Of a stretch of 64,000 nucleotides of DNA, positions 25,869-33,040 are shown piece after piece (position 1 is the stretch's first letter; each line of letters opens with the position of its first letter). The notes under the pieces are model-generated. The model did not search any database. It saw only the letters and a list, made by a program, of their open reading frames with translations, and was not told the origin of the DNA. The DNA is taken from the NCBI RefSeq assembly GCF_027947595.1, contig NZ_CP116257.1, forward strand, positions 1,860,001 through 1,924,000. The letters run 5' to 3'. Source of the DNA: Streptomyces lienomycini. GTDB lineage: Bacteria; Actinomycetota; Actinomycetes; Streptomycetales; Streptomycetaceae. Position numbers and translations under genes: made by a program.

Positions 25869-27860
25869 TTGGACACCGACTCCGCACCCGAACCGGCCCC
25901 CGCGGCCGTCTCCGACCCCGGGGCACCGACCGCCGAGGCACGCCGCGTCAGCACAGGGCCCGCCTCCTCGGACATCCCGCGCGTACCGGTCACGCGTACC
26001 GGTACCGTCCGTGACCCCCTGGGCTGTCCCGATCCCTACGCCGCCGCCCAGGCCGCGGCCACGGAGAACCTGATCCGCTGCTGGGCCCGCGAGACCGACG
26101 CGCCCGCCCCGGTCGGGGGTGTCCTCCACGTGCCGCTCCCGGCCGGCGGCACGGCCCTGGCCGTACCCGTCCACTACTGGTCCCCGACCGGCGGCCACCG
26201 CTTCGGGCCCCCGCGCCTGGTCGGCGTGCCCGCCTCGGCGCCGCCCGTGGACGCGGTCACGCTGGCCGCGCTGCTCGTGCGGGAGGCGGCCGGTACCGGC
26301 GCCCCGGGGCGCGACGGTCCCGACCTCGTCGCGCGCGTCGCCGACTCCGTCCGCCGGACCGCCGTGTTCCTGCGGCACCGCGGGGAACGCCCCGGCGACG
26401 ACACGGGCGGTACGGACGACACGGGCGGTACGGACGACACGGACGGTACGGATGACACGAAGGGGCAGCGGGAAGGCCCCGGGGCCCATGGCGGGCCCGA
26501 CCTCTTCCTCGCCGCCGAACAGGCACTTCTCCTCGGGCACCCGCTGCACCCCACTCCGAAGAGCCGTGAGGGCCTCACCGAGGCGGAGGCACGCCGGTAC
26601 TCACCGGAGCTGCGCGGCTCCTTCCCCCTGCACTGGCTGGCGGTCGCGCCCTCCGTGCTCGCCGCCGACTCGGCCTGGACCGAGCGCGGCCGTCCGGTCT
26701 CCGCACCCCGGCTCACCGCGCGCCTCTCCGGCGACGGACCCGCACCGCCCGACGGATTCGCGCTCCTGCCCCTGCACCCGTGGCAGTTCCGCGCCGTACT
26801 GCACCGGCCGCGGACCGAGGCGCTCCTCGACGCCGGGCTGCTGAGGGACCTCGGCATCCGGGGCGCCCCCTGGTACGCCACATCCTCCCTGCGGACCGTC
26901 CACCGCACCGGCGCCCCCGCCATACTGAAACTGTCGCTGGCCCTGCGCATCACCAACTCCCGGCGGGAGAACCTCCGCAAGGAACTCCACCGCGGTGTCG
27001 AGGTCCACCGCCTGCTGCGCCGGGGCCTGTTCCGCCGGTGGCAGGCCGCCCACCCGGACTTCGACATCGTCCGCGACCCCGCCTGGCTCGGCGTGAACGG
27101 CCCCGACGGCCGGCCCGTGCGGGGACTCGACGTCGTCGTCCGTCACAACCCCTTCCGGCCCTCGGACGACGTCTCCTGCGTGGCCTCTCTCGCCGCGCTG
27201 CGGCACGGCCCCCCAGCGCTCGGTGTGTCCGGCGCCGCCACGCGCTCCCGGCTGACCGAGGTCGTCACACGGCTTGCCGGGCGGACCGGTCGCCCGAGCG
27301 GAGCCGTCGCCGTCGAGTGGTTCCTGCGCTACCTCCACCACGTCGTGCTTCCCGTCCTGTGGCTCGACACCCACGCGGGGATCGCCCTGGAGGCGCACCA
27401 GCAGAACACGCTCGTACTGCTGGACGCGGACGGCTGGCCCACGGGCGGCCGGTACCGCGACAACCAGGGGTACTACTTCCGCGAGTCCCGGCGCGCGGAA
27501 CTCGACGCCCTGCTGCCCGGGATCGGCGAGCACAGCGACACGTTCGTGGCCGACGACGTCACCGACGAGCGCTTCGCCTACTACCTCGCCGTCAACAACG
27601 TGTTCGGCCTCATCGGCGCCTTCGGCTCCCAGCGTCTCGCCGACGAGGGAACACTGCTGGCGGCCTTCCGCCGCTTCCTCGGCGAACTGGTCCGGGGCCC
27701 CGCCCCTCTGGGCGGTCCGCTCCCCGCGTACCTCCTCGACTCGCCGGTACTGCGCTGCAAGGCGAACCTGCTGACCCGGCTGCACGGGCTCGACGAACTC
27801 GTCGGTCCGGTGGACACCCAGTCCGTCTACGTCACCATCGCCAACCCCCTGCACGCCTGA
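25869..27860 (+). CDS. NIS siderophore synthetase (IucA/IucC family)
   Basis: The 663-aa ATP-dependent synthetase joins a polycarboxylate such as citrate to an amine or hydroxamate. Family motifs in order are HPTPKSREG, LLPLHPWQF, TSSLRTVH, ILKLSLALRITNSRREN, VEWFLRYLHHVVLPVL, LEAHQQNTLV and DNQGYYFRES, so the fold looks complete. The TTG start 25869 has AGGAG 8 nt upstream. Around residues 175-197 a low-complexity insert made of repeated DDTGGT units (18-nt repeats at 26397-26460) interrupts the N-terminal region. The first gene of the locus is truncated, so substrate supply is in doubt. Confidence 0.88.
   Translation: MDTDSAPEPAPAAVSDPGAPTAEARRVSTGPASSDIPRVPVTRTGTVRDPLGCPDPYAAAQAAATENLIRCWARETDAPAPVGGVLHVPLPAGGTALAVPVHYWSPTGGHRFGPPRLVGVPASAPPVDAVTLAALLVREAAGTGAPGRDGPDLVARVADSVRRTAVFLRHRGERPGDDTGGTDDTGGTDDTDGTDDTKGQREGPGAHGGPDLFLAAEQALLLGHPLHPTPKSREGLTEAEARRYSPELRGSFPLHWLAVAPSVLAADSAWTERGRPVSAPRLTARLSGDGPAPPDGFALLPLHPWQFRAVLHRPRTEALLDAGLLRDLGIRGAPWYATSSLRTVHRTGAPAILKLSLALRITNSRRENLRKELHRGVEVHRLLRRGLFRRWQAAHPDFDIVRDPAWLGVNGPDGRPVRGLDVVVRHNPFRPSDDVSCVASLAALRHGPPALGVSGAATRSRLTEVVTRLAGRTGRPSGAVAVEWFLRYLHHVVLPVLWLDTHAGIALEAHQQNTLVLLDADGWPTGGRYRDNQGYYFRESRRAELDALLPGIGEHSDTFVADDVTDERFAYYLAVNNVFGLIGAFGSQRLADEGTLLAAFRRFLGELVRGPAPLGGPLPAYLLDSPVLRCKANLLTRLHGLDELVGPVDTQSVYVTIANPLHA
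26397..26460 (+). repeat. 18-nt tandem repeats inside the IucA/IucC gene
   Basis: About three and a half units encode DDTGGT-like hexapeptides, with minor base changes in later copies. The frame is preserved. It probably expands and contracts by slippage. Confidence 0.8.
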
Positions 27861-27965
27861 GCGGGCTCCCTGCCGGGTCCCCTTCCGCGCGTTTCCTTCC
27901 CGCTCCCTCCGCCCTCCCGCCCTCAGGCCCGTCCGCCCTCCCGCCCCTCCCGAAAGAGCGATCCC

Positions 27966-28658
27966 TTGGCTTCCACCGACGCGAGCGCCGAAGACACCCT
28001 GGACCTGCACCTGCCCGAGGAGTTCGTCGCCCTCTTCCGGGAAGCGGGGGACGGCCCCGAGCGGACGGCGGCGGCACGCGCGCGTGAGGACCTCCTCGAC
28101 CGCCTCGCCGACTGGGGTCCGAGCGACACCTCGGACGGTGTGTTCCGACTGGTCCCCGTCGAGGTGGAACGGGACGCCGAGCTCATCGCCCGCTGGATGA
28201 ACGACCCCGTCGTCGGCGCGTACTGGGAACTGACCGGACCGCAGGCCGTGACCGAGGACCACCTACGGGCCCAGCTGGCGGGCGACGGACGCAGCGTCCC
28301 GTGCGTCGGCATGCTGGACGGGGCGCCGATGAGCTACTGGGAGATCTACCGGGCCGACCTCGACCCGCTGGCCCGGTACTGCCCGGTCCGGCCGCACGAC
28401 ACCGGCATCCACCTTCTGATCGGCGACGACGCCGACCGCGGGCGGGGTATCGGGACCGAGCTGATCAGGGCCGTCGCCGCCCTTGTCCTCGCGGGGCGCC
28501 CCGCCTGCACCCGAGTGCTCGCCGAACCCGACGTCCGCAACAAGGCGTCCGTCGCGGCCTTCCTCGGTGCCGGGTTCCGGCTGGAGGCCGAGGTGGACCT
28601 CCCGGCCAAGCGGGCCGCTCTCGTGGTCCGCGAACGGACGGTGCGGGTGTCCCCGTGA
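27966..28658 (+). CDS. GNAT acyltransferase of siderophore type (IucB/RhbD-like)
   Basis: The 230-aa protein has a 50-residue N-terminal extension and a GNAT domain. FRLVPVEVERDAELIARWMNDP, YWEIYRADLDPLARY, DTGIHLLIGD and DRGRGIGTELIRAV (acetyl-CoA loop) match acetyltransferases that acylate N-hydroxylated diamines in aerobactin, rhizobactin and alcaligin-type pathways. The start appears to be TTG 27966 with weak AAAGAG upstream. It lies 105 nt after the NIS synthetase on the same strand. No N-hydroxylase gene is nearby, so its natural substrate would have to come from elsewhere. Confidence 0.82.
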   Translation: MASTDASAEDTLDLHLPEEFVALFREAGDGPERTAAARAREDLLDRLADWGPSDTSDGVFRLVPVEVERDAELIARWMNDPVVGAYWELTGPQAVTEDHLRAQLAGDGRSVPCVGMLDGAPMSYWEIYRADLDPLARYCPVRPHDTGIHLLIGDDADRGRGIGTELIRAVAALVLAGRPACTRVLAEPDVRNKASVAAFLGAGFRLEAEVDLPAKRAALVVRERTVRVSP

Positions 28659-28791
28659 CGGTCCGCACCCGTCACCGCCGCCCCTCCTGTCCCGCCCGCC
28701 GATCAGCCATACCGGAGCCCCTCTTGCCCCTCGGCCCGTCCTTCCCGCCCCCGGCGTCCACTGCGGCGCCCCGTTTGTCAGTCCCGGGCCG

Positions 28792-28797
28792 TAGGGT
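28792..28797 (+). promoter_or_regulatory. Putative -10 (TAGGGT) for the DinG-like gene
   Basis: TAGGGT ends 9 nt before ATG 28807. No ribosome site is visible, so the leader is at most a few bases. Confidence 0.35.
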
Positions 28798-28806
28798 GGT
28801 CGCGCT

Positions 28807-30837
28807 ATGACGAAGCCCTCACTCCCCGAACTCCTGCACGCCGCCGTCACCGCCGTCGGCGGCACGGAGCGTCCCGGCCAGGTGGCCATGGCCGAAGCCG
28901 TCGAGGAAGCCATCGACGGCGGCTCCCACCTGCTCGTCCAGGCCGGTACCGGCACCGGAAAGTCGCTCGGTTACCTGGTGCCCGCGCTCGCGCAGGGAGA
29001 GAGGGTCGTCGTGGCCACGGCGACCCTGGCCCTGCAGCGCCAGCTGGTCGAGCGCGACCTGCCCCGTACGGTCGACGCGCTCCATCCGCAGCTGCGCCGC
29101 CGCCCGGAGTTCGCGATGCTCAAGGGCAGATCGAACTACCTGTGCCTGCACCGGCTGCACGAGGGCGTCCCGCAGGACGAGGAGGAGGGCCTCTTCGACC
29201 AGTTCGAGGCCGCCGCCCCCACCAGCAGGCTCGGCCAGGACCTGCTGCGGATGCGCGACTGGGCGGACGAGACCGAGACCGGCGACCGCGACGACCTCAC
29301 GCCCGGAGTCTCCGACCGCGCCTGGTCGCAGGTGTCCGTGTCCTCCCGGGAGTGCCTGGGCGCCTCCAAGTGCGCCTACGGCGCCGAGTGCTTCGCCGAG
29401 ATGGCCCGTGAGCGCGCCAAGCTCTCCGAGGTCGTCGTCACCAACCACGCGCTGCTCGCGATCGACGCCATCGAGGGCGCCCCCGTCCTGCCGCAGCACG
29501 AGGTGCTGATCGTCGACGAGGCGCACGAGCTGGTCTCCCGGGTCACCGGGGTCGCCACCGGCGAGCTGACCCCCGGCCAGGTCAACCGCGCCGTGCGCCG
29601 CGCCGCGAAGCTGGCCAACGAGAAGGCCGCCGACCAGCTCCAGACCGCCGCCGAGGGCTTCGAGCGGCTGATGGAGCTGGCGCTGCCCGGCCGCCTCGAG
29701 GAGATCCCGGAGGACCTCGGCTACGCCCTGATGGCGCTGCGGGACGCCTGCCGCACGGTCATCTCGGCCATCGGCAGCACCCGCGACAAGTCCGTGCAGG
29801 ACGAGGACGCGGTCCGCAAGCAGGCGCTGGCCTCCGTGGAGTCCGTGCACGACGTGGCGGAGCGGATCACGAACGGCTCCGAGTGGGACGTCGTCTGGTA
29901 CGAGCGGCACGACCGGTTCGGTGCCTCCCTGCGGGTCGCGCCCATGTCCGTCGCCGGCCTGCTGCGCGAGAAGCTCTTCACCGACCGCTCGGTGGTCCTG
30001 ACCTCGGCGACGCTGAAACTGGGCGGCGACTTCAACGGCGTCGGAGCGTCGCTGGGCCTGGCCCCCGAGGGCACCGAGGGCGACGACGTGCCCCAGTGGA
30101 AGGGCGTCGACGTGGGCTCCCCCTTCGACTACCGCAGGCAGGGCATCCTCTACGTCGCCAAGCACCTGGCCCGCCCCGCCCGGGACGGCGACCGCGGCGA
30201 CATGCTCGACGAGCTCACCGAGCTGATCCAGGCGGCGGGCGGCCGCACGCTGGGTCTGTTCTCGTCGATGCGCGCGGCCCAGCTGGCCGCCGAGGAGCTG
30301 CGCTCCCGCATCCCGGAGTACCCGATCCTCCTCCAGGGCGAGGAGACCCTCGGCGAGCTGATCAAGAACTTCGCCGCCGCCCCGCGGACCTGCCTCTTCG
30401 GCACCCTGTCGCTGTGGCAGGGCGTCGACGTTCCCGGGCCGAGCTGTCAGCTGGTCGTCATGGACAAGATCCCGTTCCCGCGTCCGGACGACCCGCTGAT
30501 GAGCGCCCGCCAGAAGGCGGTGGAGGAGGCCGGGGGCAACGGCTTCATGGCGGTCGCCGCCACCCACGCCGCGCTGCTGATGGCGCAGGGCGCGGGCCGG
30601 CTCGTCCGGGCGTCCGGGGACCGAGGAGTGGTCGCCGTGCTGGACCAGCGGCTGGCGACGGCCCGGTACGGGAGTTACCTGAAGGCGTCCCTGCCCGACT
30701 TCTGGTTCACCACGGACCGCAACCAGGTCCGCAAGTCCCTCGCAGCGATCGACGCGAAGGCACGGCAGGCGGAGGGCACCGGGCAGCCCGGGGCCGCGGG
30801 GCAGACCGGGGCCGCCGAGCGGACGGAGGGCGACTGA
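28807..30837 (+). CDS. DinG/XPD-family ATP-dependent DNA helicase
   Basis: The 676-aa superfamily 2 helicase has Walker A AGTGTGKS at about residues 46-53, DEAH box IVDEAHE and late motifs GLFSSMRAAQ, LFGTLSLWQGVDVPG and QGAGRLVRA. Four cysteines (CLHRL; then C-x6-C-x5-C in SRECLGASKCAYGAECF) suit the iron-sulfur cluster of DinG/XPD enzymes. Expected role: 5'-3' unwinding at damaged forks, R-loops or G-quadruplexes. It sits beside lexA (convergent), but no SOS box is seen at its own start. Confidence 0.92.
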   Translation: MTKPSLPELLHAAVTAVGGTERPGQVAMAEAVEEAIDGGSHLLVQAGTGTGKSLGYLVPALAQGERVVVATATLALQRQLVERDLPRTVDALHPQLRRRPEFAMLKGRSNYLCLHRLHEGVPQDEEEGLFDQFEAAAPTSRLGQDLLRMRDWADETETGDRDDLTPGVSDRAWSQVSVSSRECLGASKCAYGAECFAEMARERAKLSEVVVTNHALLAIDAIEGAPVLPQHEVLIVDEAHELVSRVTGVATGELTPGQVNRAVRRAAKLANEKAADQLQTAAEGFERLMELALPGRLEEIPEDLGYALMALRDACRTVISAIGSTRDKSVQDEDAVRKQALASVESVHDVAERITNGSEWDVVWYERHDRFGASLRVAPMSVAGLLREKLFTDRSVVLTSATLKLGGDFNGVGASLGLAPEGTEGDDVPQWKGVDVGSPFDYRRQGILYVAKHLARPARDGDRGDMLDELTELIQAAGGRTLGLFSSMRAAQLAAEELRSRIPEYPILLQGEETLGELIKNFAAAPRTCLFGTLSLWQGVDVPGPSCQLVVMDKIPFPRPDDPLMSARQKAVEEAGGNGFMAVAATHAALLMAQGAGRLVRASGDRGVVAVLDQRLATARYGSYLKASLPDFWFTTDRNQVRKSLAAIDAKARQAEGTGQPGAAGQTGAAERTEGD

Positions 30838-30880
30838 GCGCTCGGGCCGCTGTGCCGGACCGCCTGCCCCGCACAGCGCG

Positions 30881-30914
30881 GGGCCCCGGAACCGGCGCAG
30901 AGGTTCCGGGGCCC
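30881..30914. terminator. Bidirectional terminator, dinG-like / lexA
   Basis: A perfect 13-bp stem (GGGCCCCGGAACC and its complement) with an 8-nt loop lies between convergent genes. Confidence 0.8.
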
Positions 30915-30961
30915 GGTCGGGTCGGCGGGGCGCTGTCGCGCGTACCCGCCCGCCGTGGCGC

Positions 30962-31741
30962 TCAGACGCGACGCAGTACGGCCACCACCTTGCCGAGGAT
31001 CGTCGCGTCGTCACCGGGGATCGGCTCGTACGCCGCGTTGTGCGGGAGGAGCCAGACGTGGCCGTCCTCGCGCTTGAAACGCTTGACGGTGGCCTCGCCG
31101 TCGAGCATGGCGGCCACGATGTCGCCGTTCTCGGCGACCGGCTGGCGGCGGACCGTGACCCAGTCGCCGTCGCAGATCGCGGCCTCGATCATCGAGTCGC
31201 CGACGACCTTCAGCACGAACAGCTCGCCGTCGCCGACCAACTGCCGGGGGAGCGGGAAGACGTCCTCGACGGACTCCTCGGCGAGGATCGGCCCACCGGC
31301 GGCGATGCGCCCGACGAGCGGGACGTACGACGCGGCCGGCTTTCCGGCGGTGTCCGTGGGCTGCACCGAGGCGGCCTGGTCGGAGCCGCGCACCTCGTAG
31401 GCGCGGGGACGGTGCGGGTCCCGGCGCAGGAAGCCCTTGCGCTCCAGCGCCATCAACTGGTGTGCGACGGAGGAGGTACTGGAAAGGCCGACGGCCTGAC
31501 CGATCTCGCGCATCGACGGCGGGTATCCGCGCCGCTGCACGGAGTCGCGGATGACCTCGATCACCCGGCGCTGGCGGTCGGTGAGCCCCGAGCTGTCCGC
31601 CCGGATGCCGGGAGGTCGCCCCGGGAGGGAGCGCTTGTGCCCCTCGGGATTCGCGGCGTCGCTCATCGCGTGCACCGGCTCAGGTCGGCCCTGGGGGCGG
31701 TCCTGGGCAGTGATGGCGGCACTGTCGGCGGTGGTGGTCAC
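30962..31741 (-). CDS. lexA: LexA repressor of the SOS response
   Basis: The 259-aa repressor/protease has a winged-helix DNA-binding domain at about residues 50-115 ([32 protein letters not shown]). Its cleavage site is the Ala-Gly bond in GRIAAGGPI. The catalytic Ser is in VVGDSMIE and the Lys in ATVKRF, so RecA-stimulated self-cleavage should work. It has an N-terminal extension of about 45 residues, usual for Streptomyces. GTG 31741 has GAGAGGGG 5 nt upstream. Its promoter overlaps a LexA box, so it is autoregulated. Confidence 0.95.
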   Translation of the reverse strand: MTTTADSAAITAQDRPQGRPEPVHAMSDAANPEGHKRSLPGRPPGIRADSSGLTDRQRRVIEVIRDSVQRRGYPPSMREIGQAVGLSSTSSVAHQLMALERKGFLRRDPHRPRAYEVRGSDQAASVQPTDTAGKPAASYVPLVGRIAAGGPILAEESVEDVFPLPRQLVGDGELFVLKVVGDSMIEAAICDGDWVTVRRQPVAENGDIVAAMLDGEATVKRFKREDGHVWLLPHNAAYEPIPGDDATILGKVVAVLRRV

Positions 31742-31774
31742 GTCGGCCCCTCTCGATGGTCTCCCTGCTGCACA

Positions 31775-31804
31775 ACGGTAGTAGCTTTCGAAAGGTTGCG
31801 CCAA
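31775..31804 (-). promoter_or_regulatory. lexA promoter (-35 TTGGCG, -10 TACCGT)
   Basis: On the minus strand TTGGCG (31804-31799) and TACCGT (31780-31775) are 18 nt apart. The -35 overlaps the LexA box, so repressor binding would block polymerase. Confidence 0.6.
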
Positions 31805-31816
31805 ACACACGTTCGA
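31801..31816 (-). promoter_or_regulatory. SOS box (LexA operator)
   Basis: TCGAACGTGTGTTTGG matches the actinobacterial/Bacillus-type LexA site (CGAACnnnnGTTyG) with an almost symmetric core. Confidence 0.8.
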
Positions 31817-32172
31817 GTGAAAAACCGCGAATCTCTCGCCCGTCTCGCGTGTCTGGGTGTATGGCTACCGTGGTGCCTGGCGGACAAAAGGGCTCATTGC
31901 TGTACTCTTCACCGCCGTGGCGACAACCTCGGGGCTGTCGGTCCAGTCTGCCATTCGGCATCCCGTTCGACGGGGCGGGTCTCCCATCTGTTGCGGTAGT
32001 CCCACGCCCCCTCCCCGCGGTGGCCACCGTATCTCCGCATGCCTCGGGGCGGGGCGGCCGTGTGTGAGTGCCCGGCGACCGTGCGCGCACGGGTGCGCCA
32101 CGCAGTCGCGGCCGGATGTGCGCGTACGCACAGGCGCGACACGCGTGCGGGGCGTGTTTGTATGGGCCAATC
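31817..32172. other. lexA-nrdR intergenic region
   Basis: No gene is supported in this stretch. The part near 31850-31990 is less GC-rich, and 32070-32150 holds several short inverted repeats built on GCGCGCAC-type sequence, able to fold in a long nrdRJ leader if transcription starts upstream. Confidence 0.45.
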
Positions 32173-32219
32173 CCCACATCTAGTGGTTGGATTGCATCAG
32201 CAGCCCACAAGTTGTGGTC
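32173..32219 (+). promoter_or_regulatory. Twin NrdR boxes
   Basis: CCCACATCTAGTGGTT (32173-32188) and CCCACAAGTTGTGGTC (32204-32219) are 16-bp near-palindromes 31 bp apart, three helical turns. That is the typical paired arrangement for NrdR, whose gene follows. NrdR binding to the nrdRJ promoter is established in S. coelicolor. Confidence 0.75.
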
Positions 32220-32327
32220 CCCCGGGTCTTCGGGCCCGCCGCGATCGCCTATGCTGGGGGCTGCTTCGAGGGGCCTGAAGGGCCTTTCGAGGTTATTGAG
32301 TCTGCTGTGAGGAGGGTTCGGAGTCCC

Positions 32328-32876
32328 ATGCACTGCCCCTTCTGCAGGCACCCCGACAGCCGCGTCGTCGACAGCCGTACGACCGACGACGGCACGTCGA
32401 TCCGCAGGCGCCGCCAGTGTCCCGACTGCTCCCGGCGGTTCACCACCGTGGAGACGTGCTCGCTCATGGTGGTGAAGCGGTCCGGGGTCACCGAACCCTT
32501 CAGCCGCACCAAGGTCATCAACGGTGTGCGCAAGGCCTGCCAGGGCCGACCCGTCACCGAGGACGCGCTGGCCCAGCTCGGCCAGCGGGTCGAGGAGGCG
32601 GTGCGGGCGACCGGAAGCGCCGAGCTGACCACCCACGACGTGGGGCTGGCCATCCTCGGCCCGTTGCAGGAACTCGACCTCGTCGCCTATCTGCGATTCG
32701 CCTCCGTCTACCGGGCATTCGGCTCGCTCGAGGACTTCGAGGCCGCGATCGCGGAACTGAGGGAGACGACGGGGCGCCCCGGCCCGGGCGAGGACGCCGG
32801 CGCGGGGAGCCAGAAGAACGACCGCGGGTCGACGGGGGCAGGACAGGTCCCCGAGCCCGCAGGCGCCGCCGACTGA
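32328..32876 (+). CDS. nrdR: Ribonucleotide reductase regulator NrdR
   Basis: The 182-aa repressor begins with zinc ribbon [17 protein letters not shown] (first CxxC) and [12 protein letters not shown] (second CxxC), then an ATP-cone domain ([20 protein letters not shown]). It senses ATP/dATP and represses RNR genes. The C-terminal 30 residues are low-complexity. ATG 32328 follows GGAGTCCC. It is upstream of and probably co-transcribed with nrdJ. Confidence 0.95.
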   Translation: MHCPFCRHPDSRVVDSRTTDDGTSIRRRRQCPDCSRRFTTVETCSLMVVKRSGVTEPFSRTKVINGVRKACQGRPVTEDALAQLGQRVEEAVRATGSAELTTHDVGLAILGPLQELDLVAYLRFASVYRAFGSLEDFEAAIAELRETTGRPGPGEDAGAGSQKNDRGSTGAGQVPEPAGAAD

Positions 32877-33040
32877 TCGGCGGGCCGGACCCGGACAGGT
32901 GCCCGGGCCCGGCCGGACGGCGGCGATGAGAAGAACCTGTTGCGGGCGCAGCGAGAGATGCCCGCAACGCCAGACAGAACACCGTGCCACGGGAACATTC
33001 GGGGCACTTCAGGGCGTTTTCGCCCGTACAGGGAGGCGGC

